Assembly: GCF_000832065.1 (NCBI RefSeq) | Contig: NZ_JXQM01000019.1 | Location: forward strand, 186,001 to 250,000 | Source: Nitrosospira sp. NpAV | GTDB taxonomy: Bacteria > Pseudomonadota > Gammaproteobacteria > Burkholderiales > Nitrosomonadaceae | Reading direction: 5' to 3' | Length of the DNA stretch: 64,000 nt | Shown: positions 1-7,605 of the stretch, piece after piece | Layout of the letters: the number at the start of each line of letters is the position of its first letter | Numbering within the stretch: the first letter of the stretch is position 1 | Program-made: the position numbers and the translations under genes | Notes under the pieces: model-generated | Databases searched by the model: none | What the model saw: the letters and a program-made list of their open reading frames with translations, nothing else | What the model was told of the DNA's origin: nothing

Positions 1-971
1 GACAGCGGCTCAGGCACCACCTCGCAGGTGTTGCCGCGCGTCCAATACGCGGGCTGAGTTTGCAATGCGGCATAGGTGTAACGGGGCCTCGCGGTAACCG
101 GCCGGCCTTGGGTCAGCCAAAACCGGTCGCCATCCCACACCCATTCCAGATCGTAGAAGGGGTTGGCGAAATCCAGCGCGACAGCGGCATCACGCAGTAG
201 CTCGGCCAGATGCGACGCTTGATCGGAAGAAAGCACGAAAGCCCCGGCTTCAGCTGCCAGTGTGGCGGTCATTGCCGTTCCACCACCCGGCCGGGTGACG
301 GCTTTGGCTGCCTTGCCGCCCATGCGCCGGTGAAGCAATGTCCAGTGATCATCGAGCGGATCTTCGGCAAAGACGTATTCATCGCCATCTGTCTGCCCAC
401 CGACCAGCGCCTCGCCCAGGCCCCATTGCGCGTGAATGACCAGCCGATCGTCACGGCCGCTGATAGGGTCGCAGGTAAAAGCGATGCCGGAGGCAATGGC
501 GGGGAGCAAGGGCATGATGATCACCGCCATGCCGGGTTCCACATCGCCTGTATCCAGCCCCAGTTTTTGCCGGTAAGCGAGCGCCGCCGGGGACCACAGC
601 GAGGACCAGACCTCGCGGATAGCCGCCTGCACCTGCTCCATGCCGCATACATTCAGGCAAGAGCGGTATATGCCGGCGAAAGAAGCCTTGGCCGAGTCTT
701 CTCTGGCAGCCGAAGAGCGCACAGCCAGCGGCGCATTCAACCAGCCACGGGCGGCCAGAGCCTCCTGCAATGCGCCCGCTAATTCAGGGGAAAAAGGCTC
801 CCCATCCATGTGTGATGTGCCCCACCCGGCGGGGATCACCAGCCCCTCCGGCACCGGCAGACCAAACCGCTTCAGCCGCGCCAATTGCCAGGCTTTGCCT
901 CCCACCGCCGCCGGATCGACATCGGCGGCCAGAACGCCTTGCCAGTCGAGTATCGCAGGTTGCGCTGCCAT
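1..971 (-). CDS. PEP/pyruvate-binding (PPDK N-terminal) enzyme, partial
   Basis: This is the N-terminal 323 codons of a leftward gene that continues past the left edge. The reading frame is open throughout. It begins MAAQPAILDWQGVL and contains GGKAWQLARLKRFGLPVPEG (about residues 25-44), then AVRSSAAREDSAKASFAGIY and a GIAFTCDPISGRDDRLVI segment. These are the ATP-grasp signatures of the PEP synthase / pyruvate phosphate dikinase N-terminal domain, which phosphorylates the swivelling histidine domain. The histidine and PEP domains would lie outside the window. The segment WTRGNTCEVVPEPLS at the edge resembles the linker of rifampicin-phosphotransferase-like PEP-utilising enzymes, so the substrate is open. 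The start ATG lies 2 nt after the TetR stop codon, so the two are probably co-transcribed and coupled. Confidence 0.85.
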   Translation of the reverse strand, partial: MAAQPAILDWQGVLAADVDPAAVGGKAWQLARLKRFGLPVPEGLVIPAGWGTSHMDGEPFSPELAGALQEALAARGWLNAPLAVRSSAAREDSAKASFAGIYRSCLNVCGMEQVQAAIREVWSSLWSPAALAYRQKLGLDTGDVEPGMAVIIMPLLPAIASGIAFTCDPISGRDDRLVIHAQWGLGEALVGGQTDGDEYVFAEDPLDDHWTLLHRRMGGKAAKAVTRPGGGTAMTATLAAEAGAFVLSSDQASHLAELLRDAAVALDFANPFYDLEWVWDGDRFWLTQGRPVTARPRYTYAALQTQPAYWTRGNTCEVVPEPL

Positions 972-973
972 GA

Positions 974-1588
974 TTATGACCGTGGCCTCAGTCCAAATAG
1001 AAAGAGATCAAGCATCCGGGAAAATTCCTCCGTCAATGACAGATCCTCATGCAGCAACCATCGCAACAGCGCCGCCAGATAGAGAAATTCCAGGTAAACC
1101 GCCAATACGTCTGGCTCACGCACTGCGCAGAACTCTCCGCTTGCCTGTCCTTGTGCAATAAAATGGCAAAAAATGCGATCCAGGCCGCTGCGCGACCCGG
1201 CATCCAGCCGGCGTGGCTCGCTCAGCCGGAACTGTACGTAGGGCAGCAGGTAGGCACGATGCGATTGGGACCATGCGGCGCTGCGTTCCAGAAAAGCCCG
1301 CAATTGGCCCTCGAAATTTGGCAGGGCAACAATATCAGCCAAAACTTGGGGCCATGCCTTTTCCAGTTCTCGATGGAAACGATGCCGCAACAAGGCCTCC
1401 TTGGCCGGGAAATGCTTGTACAGCGTCCCCTTGGCGACATCCGCCGCATCGGCAATGCGCTCCATGGTCACCGCCGCGAAACCCTCGCTTTCAAACAATG
1501 TCCAGGCCGTATCCGCCAAGAAATCGAGTAACTGCAGACGCTTACGCTCGCGGCGGCCAGGCTCAACGAAATGGTTCGCGATATGCAT
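974..1588 (-). CDS. TetR/AcrR family transcriptional regulator
   Basis: A 204-aa protein with a typical TetR N-terminal DNA-binding domain. The helix-turn-helix stretch carries FAAVTMERIADAADVAKGTL and YKHFPAKEALL at about residues 37-67, followed by a helical ligand-binding C-terminal domain without family-specific motifs. It lies directly upstream of the PEP/pyruvate-binding gene (2 nt apart, same strand), which suggests a regulator-enzyme operon that the regulator represses itself. The inducer cannot be told from sequence. A 14-bp AT-rich palindrome lies 70-84 nt upstream of the start and is a candidate operator. Confidence 0.9.
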   Translation of the reverse strand: MHIANHFVEPGRRERKRLQLLDFLADTAWTLFESEGFAAVTMERIADAADVAKGTLYKHFPAKEALLRHRFHRELEKAWPQVLADIVALPNFEGQLRAFLERSAAWSQSHRAYLLPYVQFRLSEPRRLDAGSRSGLDRIFCHFIAQGQASGEFCAVREPDVLAVYLEFLYLAALLRWLLHEDLSLTEEFSRMLDLFLFGLRPRS

Positions 1589-1658
1589 CTTTATCCCTGC
1601 TGGATTTATGCCGCCGACGGCCCATTGGAGTAATCTCGACCTTAATAAGGTAAACTAT

Positions 1659-1672
1659 GTATATAAATATAC
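1659..1672. promoter_or_regulatory. Candidate operator palindrome upstream of tetR
   Basis: GTATATAAATATAC has two perfect 6-bp arms around a 2-nt centre. It lies in the 270-nt divergent region between the TetR gene and the cytochrome gene. TetR proteins often bind palindromes of about this size in their own promoters. The assignment is inference, and an AT-rich palindrome this short can arise by chance. Confidence 0.35.
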
Positions 1673-1858
1673 GACGTTCATTTATTTATTGCAATGCCTG
1701 TGTAGCTCCTTCACGCACATAAATAAAAATTAAGGTTTAATCTCTGGCTTTGCATATGCCGCTAGGGTAATCTTGCAATAACGCGCGAGAAAGCCCATTA
1801 CCGCTGAGTGTGCTAACAACGTAAGGCAGGTTTTGGGTTTAAGAATGGATGAAAGAGA

Positions 1859-2755
1859 ATGCGAAGCATCCCCCAAGTTTTAAGACATGTCCTCTGTGGC
1901 CTGCTTGCCAGCGCTTTATCTCTTGCGCCAGCATTTGCACAAAATCCGATAACCATCGAATTCAAAGGTGTGGATCAATCCGTCAAAACACTTTCTTTGA
2001 AAGATCTTGGCGCCATCACGCCAGCGGTCTCGCTGAAGGTTTTTGAAGCGCACGAAAATGCGGAACGCATTTATCGCGCTTTCCCGGCCCGGCCGGTATT
2101 GGACAAGGTATTCGGCGAAGAGTGGAGAAAGGCACAGGAGATCGCATTCACTTCCATCGACGGATACCAGCCAAGCGTGCCCGTAGCCAAGTTTCTCGCC
2201 CATGATGCTTATTTGGCCTTCGCCCATGAGAATGGCGCGCCATTCACGATGACCAACACGCTACAGAACAACGAAATCGTACCACTCGGACCGTTGTACC
2301 TGATCTGGGACAATATCAACTCCAAAGAACTGCTTGAATCCGGCGCCTCGGATATGCCCTACCAGATCAAGCGCGTCGAGGTCAAGTCCGTGGCTCCGTT
2401 TCCCAATATGGCTCCCCCGGCAAATGCCTCCGTGGAAGTACAGCGGGGATTCACGCATTTTCGCAAGCACTGCATGGCATGCCATACGATCAATGGCGAG
2501 GGGGGTGGCAAGGCGCCGGAACTCAATTATCCGGTCAGCGTGGTCGAATACATCAAGCCTGAGTACCTGAAGCGCTGGATCGAGAATCCCCAAACCATCC
2601 GGCACAACACGACGATGCCGGGGCTTGCGAGGGGGATTCCCAATCGGGAAAAGGTTGCGGAAGAACTGATCCTGTATCTCAAGGTAATGAGTATTGCAAA
2701 GCGCGCCCCGGCAGGATCATCCGCTTCCGGGATGCCGCAGTCAGGAACCCGATAA
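1859..2755 (+). CDS. Secreted c-type cytochrome with degenerate molybdopterin-oxidoreductase-like domain
   Basis: A 298-aa exported protein. The signal peptide ends at about residue 27 (APAFA-QN). Residues 30-175 resemble a shrunken oxidoreductase molybdopterin-binding (SUOX/YedY-like) fold, with TLSLKDLGAITP, DGYQPSVPVAKFL and GPLYLIWDN segments, but the cofactor-ligating cysteine is not apparent. Residues 195-275 form a monohaem cytochrome c domain with haem motif CMACH at 205-209 and probable distal ligand Met253 in TTMPGL. It should act as a periplasmic electron carrier. No partner oxidase is adjacent. The domain reading of the N-terminal half is inferred from pattern only. Confidence 0.8.
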   Translation: MRSIPQVLRHVLCGLLASALSLAPAFAQNPITIEFKGVDQSVKTLSLKDLGAITPAVSLKVFEAHENAERIYRAFPARPVLDKVFGEEWRKAQEIAFTSIDGYQPSVPVAKFLAHDAYLAFAHENGAPFTMTNTLQNNEIVPLGPLYLIWDNINSKELLESGASDMPYQIKRVEVKSVAPFPNMAPPANASVEVQRGFTHFRKHCMACHTINGEGGGKAPELNYPVSVVEYIKPEYLKRWIENPQTIRHNTTMPGLARGIPNREKVAEELILYLKVMSIAKRAPAGSSASGMPQSGTR

Positions 2756-2819
2756 CACGCGCGCGTTTGACACGGTCTTGATTCAGGGTCACTCCCCCCC
2801 TCGATCTCCCGTCAGCAAT

Positions 2820-4784
2820 CTAAAAGAAGTAATTGACTGAAAAAACGCCTTCGTTGTAATGGTCGTAGCGGTTCAATTCCACCCGCACGTCAAGATTCTG
2901 CGAGAGCGCATAACGGGTTAAAAACTGAGAAGTGAAGAAACGCTTGCTGTCGCCCAGCAAAAAAACCTGGTAACTGCCGGCAAGTTTGACCCTCAAATTT
3001 TTAGTGACATCGTAATACGCGCCCACCTCCATATCGCCGCCAACACGGGAATATTCTTTCAGGTGATCCGAAAATTCCGCTTTCAAATCCACAAAGGAAT
3101 ATAACAGCAGGGGCGAGAAAAAATCCGGACGATAAGACATGCCTCTCCCATACGTGACATTGACGGCATTGCAATAATTGCAGTTGCGATCCCTGAGGGT
3201 GTTGAGCCCAACATCCAGGCGCCAGGAGTATTTGGGAAGCAGGGGATCGTAGGGGGTGAGGGAGGTGATGGACAGTATCTTGGCCCGGTCCAGCCTTATC
3301 CGGTCGGAATCCATGTAATATCGAAGCGCGAAATCCAGGAATATGATTTCCGAATTTTTATCGTAGCCGACATCCCTCGCCATTAAATCATGGTAGGCTG
3401 GGCGATAGGCAAATTCCATGAAGGGTTCGTGCGAATTGTGGCCGAAACCCACGCGAAAGCGGTCTGTCCCATGCCCCTGGTCCGGCCGGGTCGAGAAGTG
3501 GGTGATGCCCCCCGCGACATCTTCGGTAGTGGGCAACCGGCTTCTCGCCGACAAAACCGAACGGGGTATTTTTATTTCCTTGTCGCTCTTTTCCTGCATG
3601 CTCTGGTATTGCAGGTAATCCATGTAAGCATTCAGCACGAGCGCTTGCGATTTAGGGGAAAGATTTACAAAAGCGGTGCTTTCCGGCGAAATTTTCCCCT
3701 TGACCAGCTTTTCCAATATCTTTTTTTCGCGCTTGATCATCTTGAGGCGCTTATCGTTCATCTGGCTGAGCACCGCGGGCCGGTATACGATATTTTTTAC
3801 CAGGCCTTCCTGCGCCATCACGAGTTTTACCGTATCGGTGGGGATCACGCTAAAAAAAAACGAATCTTTCAATCGCAGGTCGGGGTTGGCGATCTCCAGC
3901 AGGGCAAGTACATGGTAAGAGCAGTTTTCCTGGAAATAGTAATAATCGAAATAGGTGCCACCCAGCTCCCATAGGTGCAGCAGCATCATCTTCAACTGGT
4001 CTTCGGTAAACTTGAGCTCGTATTCCCAGAGATCCCGGCTTTCCCAGTTGTTGTATTCCTGCACCTTGGTGTAATAGGGGAAAATGGCGAAACGGCCCTC
4101 GAATGCGCCGGTCAAGCCCTTGAGCGCATAAAGGAATGAATTTTCGGTGTCCGTCGCCGCGGCGTAGTTGACGCCGTAGTTCATCAGATTATTGCCGCTG
4201 CCCCTCCTGCGGCTATCGATGCGCATCAGCGTATGACCGAACATGGATGCGGGGTTGTTCAGGAAATAGGAGGCAAAGACCAGTGTGGCCCCGACTGGGT
4301 CAAGGTTTTCCATCCAGCGGTCGAGCCGTTCACATGGCTGTACCTCCAGTCGGTCGAGGTCGAATGACAGTTGCCGATTCAGCCATTTGAACCGGGCGGG
4401 AAAATTGCATTGCGGATGCTCCTTGCCTTCCGCGACATCGGCCAGCGGAACGAAGAAGCTGGCGAGCGTGGCGGCCAGCTCGGCTTCCGGATCGGTTTTC
4501 CCCTGGGGAGAGTTGAAAAATTCCATCCCATCGGCTTCGCTGACCATACCGCCCAGGAGCCGCGTGTCGTACTTCAAAAGCAGATGCCAAACGCGCTCAT
4601 GGGCAAGTTTTTTTTGCTTGGCTTGCTGTTGCAGTTCCGCCAGGTAGTGGGTGGCGTCTTTTTGCTTGGAATGAGCAGAGGCAGGAAAAAAGCAAAACCA
4701 GGAAAGCAGCCCAACGACAATACTAATATGCCGCACAACGGAACCGTAGGAGTAATAATGATAAAAACGGGCATAGGCTTTCAC
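2820..4784 (-). CDS. DUF4105 (Lnb N-terminal-like) envelope protein
   Basis: A 654-aa protein with a signal or anchor segment (ISIVVGLLSWFCFFPASA) and a DUF4105 domain. The domain is marked by FASYFLNNPASMFGHTLMRI near residues 170-190 and by an ENCSYH segment, the Cys/His pattern of this papain-like NlpC/P60-related family. The C-terminal third is rich in alternating aromatic and hydrophobic strands and ends in ...VNYFF, as in outer-membrane beta-barrels. The longest frame starts with GTG at 4784, but that codon sits inside a terminator hairpin. A GTG at 4736 would put the signal peptide right at the N-terminus and looks more natural. It follows a DUF3015 gene, a pairing that suggests a shared envelope role of unknown nature. 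Confidence 0.8.
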   Translation of the reverse strand: MKAYARFYHYYSYGSVVRHISIVVGLLSWFCFFPASAHSKQKDATHYLAELQQQAKQKKLAHERVWHLLLKYDTRLLGGMVSEADGMEFFNSPQGKTDPEAELAATLASFFVPLADVAEGKEHPQCNFPARFKWLNRQLSFDLDRLEVQPCERLDRWMENLDPVGATLVFASYFLNNPASMFGHTLMRIDSRRRGSGNNLMNYGVNYAAATDTENSFLYALKGLTGAFEGRFAIFPYYTKVQEYNNWESRDLWEYELKFTEDQLKMMLLHLWELGGTYFDYYYFQENCSYHVLALLEIANPDLRLKDSFFFSVIPTDTVKLVMAQEGLVKNIVYRPAVLSQMNDKRLKMIKREKKILEKLVKGKISPESTAFVNLSPKSQALVLNAYMDYLQYQSMQEKSDKEIKIPRSVLSARSRLPTTEDVAGGITHFSTRPDQGHGTDRFRVGFGHNSHEPFMEFAYRPAYHDLMARDVGYDKNSEIIFLDFALRYYMDSDRIRLDRAKILSITSLTPYDPLLPKYSWRLDVGLNTLRDRNCNYCNAVNVTYGRGMSYRPDFFSPLLLYSFVDLKAEFSDHLKEYSRVGGDMEVGAYYDVTKNLRVKLAGSYQVFLLGDSKRFFTSQFLTRYALSQNLDVRVELNRYDHYNEGVFSVNYFF

Positions 4785-4808
4785 CTATACCCGTTCGTCG
4801 TTTTTTTT
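4767..4808. terminator. Bidirectional intrinsic terminator between DUF3015 and DUF4105 genes
   Basis: An 11-bp stem (4767-4777 with 4784-4794, one G-T mismatch) encloses a 6-nt loop. It is followed by T8 on the plus strand and by T5 on the minus strand. On the minus strand it lies just after the DUF3015 stop codon, so it should stop or attenuate transcription into the DUF4105 gene. Confidence 0.7.
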
Positions 4809-5322
4809 AATTCAATGCGGCTTGCGTGATATTACAGGAATTTGCCAGAGTGGGATTGCTGGTGATCTGCTTTTCAAGCTGACTCAGCAATTCGGTCGAG
4901 GTGGTCTTATCGCTTGATACCAGCGTATCAAATTTTTCCTGGACCATTGCACCAAATTCCTGGTGCTTCGCTGCGGGGCACTGATACAAGCTGGCCAGGG
5001 TGTATAGATTTTCACCTTTGCCTTGCGCCATTTCCTTAACCAGGCTGGTGTAATTCTCCTGCGCAAATACCTCCCGTTCTTTGCTCAGCTTTACTAATCC
5101 ATGGTCGCCGCAATTCGAGGTTCCAAATGTAATCCCGAAAGTTTGGGACCCGAAGGTTCCATTGGTTGTTGCGGCAAAAATCTGCTCAACGCCTTTCTTC
5201 TGTGCGTTCTGAAAGACCATTGAACCCAGCCCACAACCTGCTGCACCATATCCAGCTGCAAAAACAGAAACAGGAAGTAAAAACAGGGAAGCTGCTGCTG
5301 CAATCAGACTATATCGTCTCAT
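4807..5322 (-). CDS. DUF3015 family secreted protein
   Basis: A 171-aa protein with a clear signal peptide (MRRYSLIAAAASLFLLPVSVFA). A mature domain of the DUF3015 type follows: AAGCGLGSMVF near the N-terminus, an FGTSNCGDHG segment, then a helical region ending in paired cysteines. Four cysteines (one after GYGAAG, one in SNCGD, one in YQCPA, one in NSCN) could form two disulfides in the periplasm. It is the upstream member of a pair with the DUF4105 gene, separated by an intrinsic terminator, so it is probably expressed at a higher level. The family's function is unknown. Confidence 0.85.
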   Translation of the reverse strand: MRRYSLIAAAASLFLLPVSVFAAGYGAAGCGLGSMVFQNAQKKGVEQIFAATTNGTFGSQTFGITFGTSNCGDHGLVKLSKEREVFAQENYTSLVKEMAQGKGENLYTLASLYQCPAAKHQEFGAMVQEKFDTLVSSDKTTSTELLSQLEKQITSNPTLANSCNITQAALN

Positions 5323-5648
5323 AATTCTCTCTCCAATAAAGAGGTTGCTGTCACGTCAATTTAGATTAACTACCCAATAGCTTCAAAGTACCCAGTTTCA
5401 AAACTCATAAAATGATCCAGGAAAAATAACGGCCTCTCCCTGAACCCAAATTGAATTTACTGAACGTCTCCCGGATTGTCAAATTTATATTGAGTTTTAG
5501 GAAGTTAAAGCGTTCAGCTTTAATAATTTAGGGTTGCAAGGTAGAGGGTGAACTCGCCATCCTCAAGAATGCGATTGAGCAATGGACAAATAAGCTGAAT
5601 TTTCTCGATACATTTCAGCCATCGCTTCGTCATGAGTCCTATCCGGGA
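5323..5648. other. Intergenic region, no gene seen
   Basis: These 326 nt lie between the start of the DUF3015 gene and the 3' end of the giant operon. They are AT-richer than the flanking operon and must hold the promoter of the DUF3015 gene. I see no convincing hairpin with a U-tract for the giant operon and no small open frame with a ribosome site. Confidence 0.5.
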
Positions 5649-7583
5649 TCACGTCTTTCCCCTCGAAACCACATCGAACTTCAACCCGCTGCTGCCTTCA
5701 CCGCGGCCGGTGACCTTGCTGCGGCCAATCCACAGCAATCCACGCCCCTGGGCATCACGGGCATAGTTGAAGCTGCGTTTGAGCTCGATGCCGTCACGCG
5801 GCACTTCCTCTTCTTCAACGCGCAGATAGTCGTTGGCGACAGCGGCGCCTGGATCGAGGCGGAGCAAACTGCCGCGCGGGTGGAACATGAAACCTTGCAG
5901 CTGATTGTCCGCTGCCCCCTGAACCGGCGTGGTCTCGACGAAGCTGTTATTGCGAAGCCGGGCGATGAATTCGCTGTAACTTGCATTGTGCGGATCGCCC
6001 AAACGGCTTTCGGTCACCTGGTAGTAGTGCGTCACGACTGCGCGCTGCAATTGGATAGCCCAATTGGCGGGGGTTGCACCCGCCTTGCGCACCGGGAGGA
6101 ACGGCACCCAGTTGGCCGCCACCGGCGTCTGCAACCGGTACTGCAACAGCGCGCCACTCGCCACCGGGCTCATATCGGGCGGCGGGCGCAGGGTCTGGGT
6201 GGTGGAGAGCCGGGTACTTTCGAACTTGCGGTCGATGGGCTCCCCCGAAGTGCCTTGTACCCGCTTCTCGATGCCCCACACCAGGTTGGCCATCTCATCG
6301 CGCATCATCAGCACGTGCTCGAGGGGCGGGCCTTCGAGTGTGTCCAGTTTCGGGCAGAGATACAAGGTGTTGCTGAGCCGGTCCACCGGTGCGCCCGCGG
6401 CGAGGCTCATCTCGTACATATTCCACTCGGCGGGCGGAATCGCCAGTTCGATGCCGAAATTGTCGAGCACGGTGAAGGTGGTCGTGCGATATAACGCGTT
6501 GGCCGGCAAGGTGAGCGGCAATACGAACCAATCGTTGCCGAAAACCAGCGCGTACTCGAGCACCGCCAGGCGCGCAAGATCGCTCTTGGCGGCTCCAAGC
6601 ATGCCGAAGTTGACGCGCCCGTCTTCGAACTCCCAATAACGGTCGGCAGGCATGCCGGGGTAGTGAGCGGCGGCAGGCATGGGCGCGCGCGCCGGAATCA
6701 CGCTGAAGGCATCCGAAGGGCCGGTTGGCGCCCCTGCTGCAGCCCCAAGCGTGTAGGTATGCCAATCCAGCCGTCCATCCGTATATTCATCGGCCAGCAG
6801 GCGCACCGCTGCGCCCTCGCCTTGCGCGCCAAGTGAAAAACTGTACTCGAGACGCTGCGGCTCCCAATAGGCACTGGCCCCCGGCATGGTGCCGTCGAGC
6901 GCCAATTCTTCGAGCCACAGCGCCCAGCGCTCCATCAGGTCACAGTAAGCTTTTATCTGCCCTACCGAAACGCCCCTGTCGCTGGCAAATGCTTCGAGCG
7001 CAGGTCTGCTGCCGGCAAGATCCTTCAGGTCACGTGAAAGTGCGAGCGCATCGATGGCACGCTGGTTGAGCAATGCATTCCATACAAAACCCGCCGTGTC
7101 GGCTACAGGATCATCCGGTGCGGCGAGCGACGCGGGATATTTGTCCAGCAGGGCCTGCACGGTCGTGCCCAGGCTGGCGGCGCGCAACATGCGCATGAGC
7201 TGTTGCCCGGCTTGTGCGTTCAGCTTGGGGTGTACCGGCAGCACCTGCTCATGCTCGACATGCGCCTCCACCGGCGCAGCCCCGGGTGGGAGCGGCAATG
7301 CAGCAACCGCCCCGGTATTATGCTCGAGCGTGGTAACGGGCAATCCGGCCATCTCCAGCACCGCGCTGATGGGACTGCCCGCATCCTCGCCCTGGAATTC
7401 ATTGAATTGCCACTGCCGCGCCAGCATCCAGAGGGGATCGGCCACGCGGGCCTGCAGACTCTCGGCAACGTCATCGCTGGTGGGGAGGGGCTCGAGCCGC
7501 GACCAGGTGGTATGCGACGGGTCGGGTCTCGCGACGAGCGGCGTCCTGGCGGTGATTTTAGCGGCGGATGCAGAGATCTTCAT
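5649..7583 (-). CDS. Giant-operon protein D, 644 aa, unknown function
   Basis: This is the last gene of a four-gene leftward operon, 22 nt after the 1639-aa gene, with its own GAGGA ribosome site 8 nt before ATG. There is no signal peptide and no membrane segment. The N-terminal part has ADPLWMLARQWQFNEFQGED (about residues 48-67), an aromatic-rich motif that reads like a conserved family signature. The middle contains YWEPQRLEYSF and a tryptophan-rich sandwich-like region. The C-terminus is RGLLWIGRSKVTGRGEG. I do not recognise an enzymatic motif. The lack of a leader and the co-transcription with three larger partners suggest a cytoplasmic assembly or a particle component. That is inference. 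Confidence 0.8.
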   Translation of the reverse strand: MKISASAAKITARTPLVARPDPSHTTWSRLEPLPTSDDVAESLQARVADPLWMLARQWQFNEFQGEDAGSPISAVLEMAGLPVTTLEHNTGAVAALPLPPGAAPVEAHVEHEQVLPVHPKLNAQAGQQLMRMLRAASLGTTVQALLDKYPASLAAPDDPVADTAGFVWNALLNQRAIDALALSRDLKDLAGSRPALEAFASDRGVSVGQIKAYCDLMERWALWLEELALDGTMPGASAYWEPQRLEYSFSLGAQGEGAAVRLLADEYTDGRLDWHTYTLGAAAGAPTGPSDAFSVIPARAPMPAAAHYPGMPADRYWEFEDGRVNFGMLGAAKSDLARLAVLEYALVFGNDWFVLPLTLPANALYRTTTFTVLDNFGIELAIPPAEWNMYEMSLAAGAPVDRLSNTLYLCPKLDTLEGPPLEHVLMMRDEMANLVWGIEKRVQGTSGEPIDRKFESTRLSTTQTLRPPPDMSPVASGALLQYRLQTPVAANWVPFLPVRKAGATPANWAIQLQRAVVTHYYQVTESRLGDPHNASYSEFIARLRNNSFVETTPVQGAADNQLQGFMFHPRGSLLRLDPGAAVANDYLRVEEEEVPRDGIELKRSFNYARDAQGRGLLWIGRSKVTGRGEGSSGLKFDVVSRGKT

Positions 7584-7605
7584 TGCGCGGTCCTCATGGT
7601 GTACA

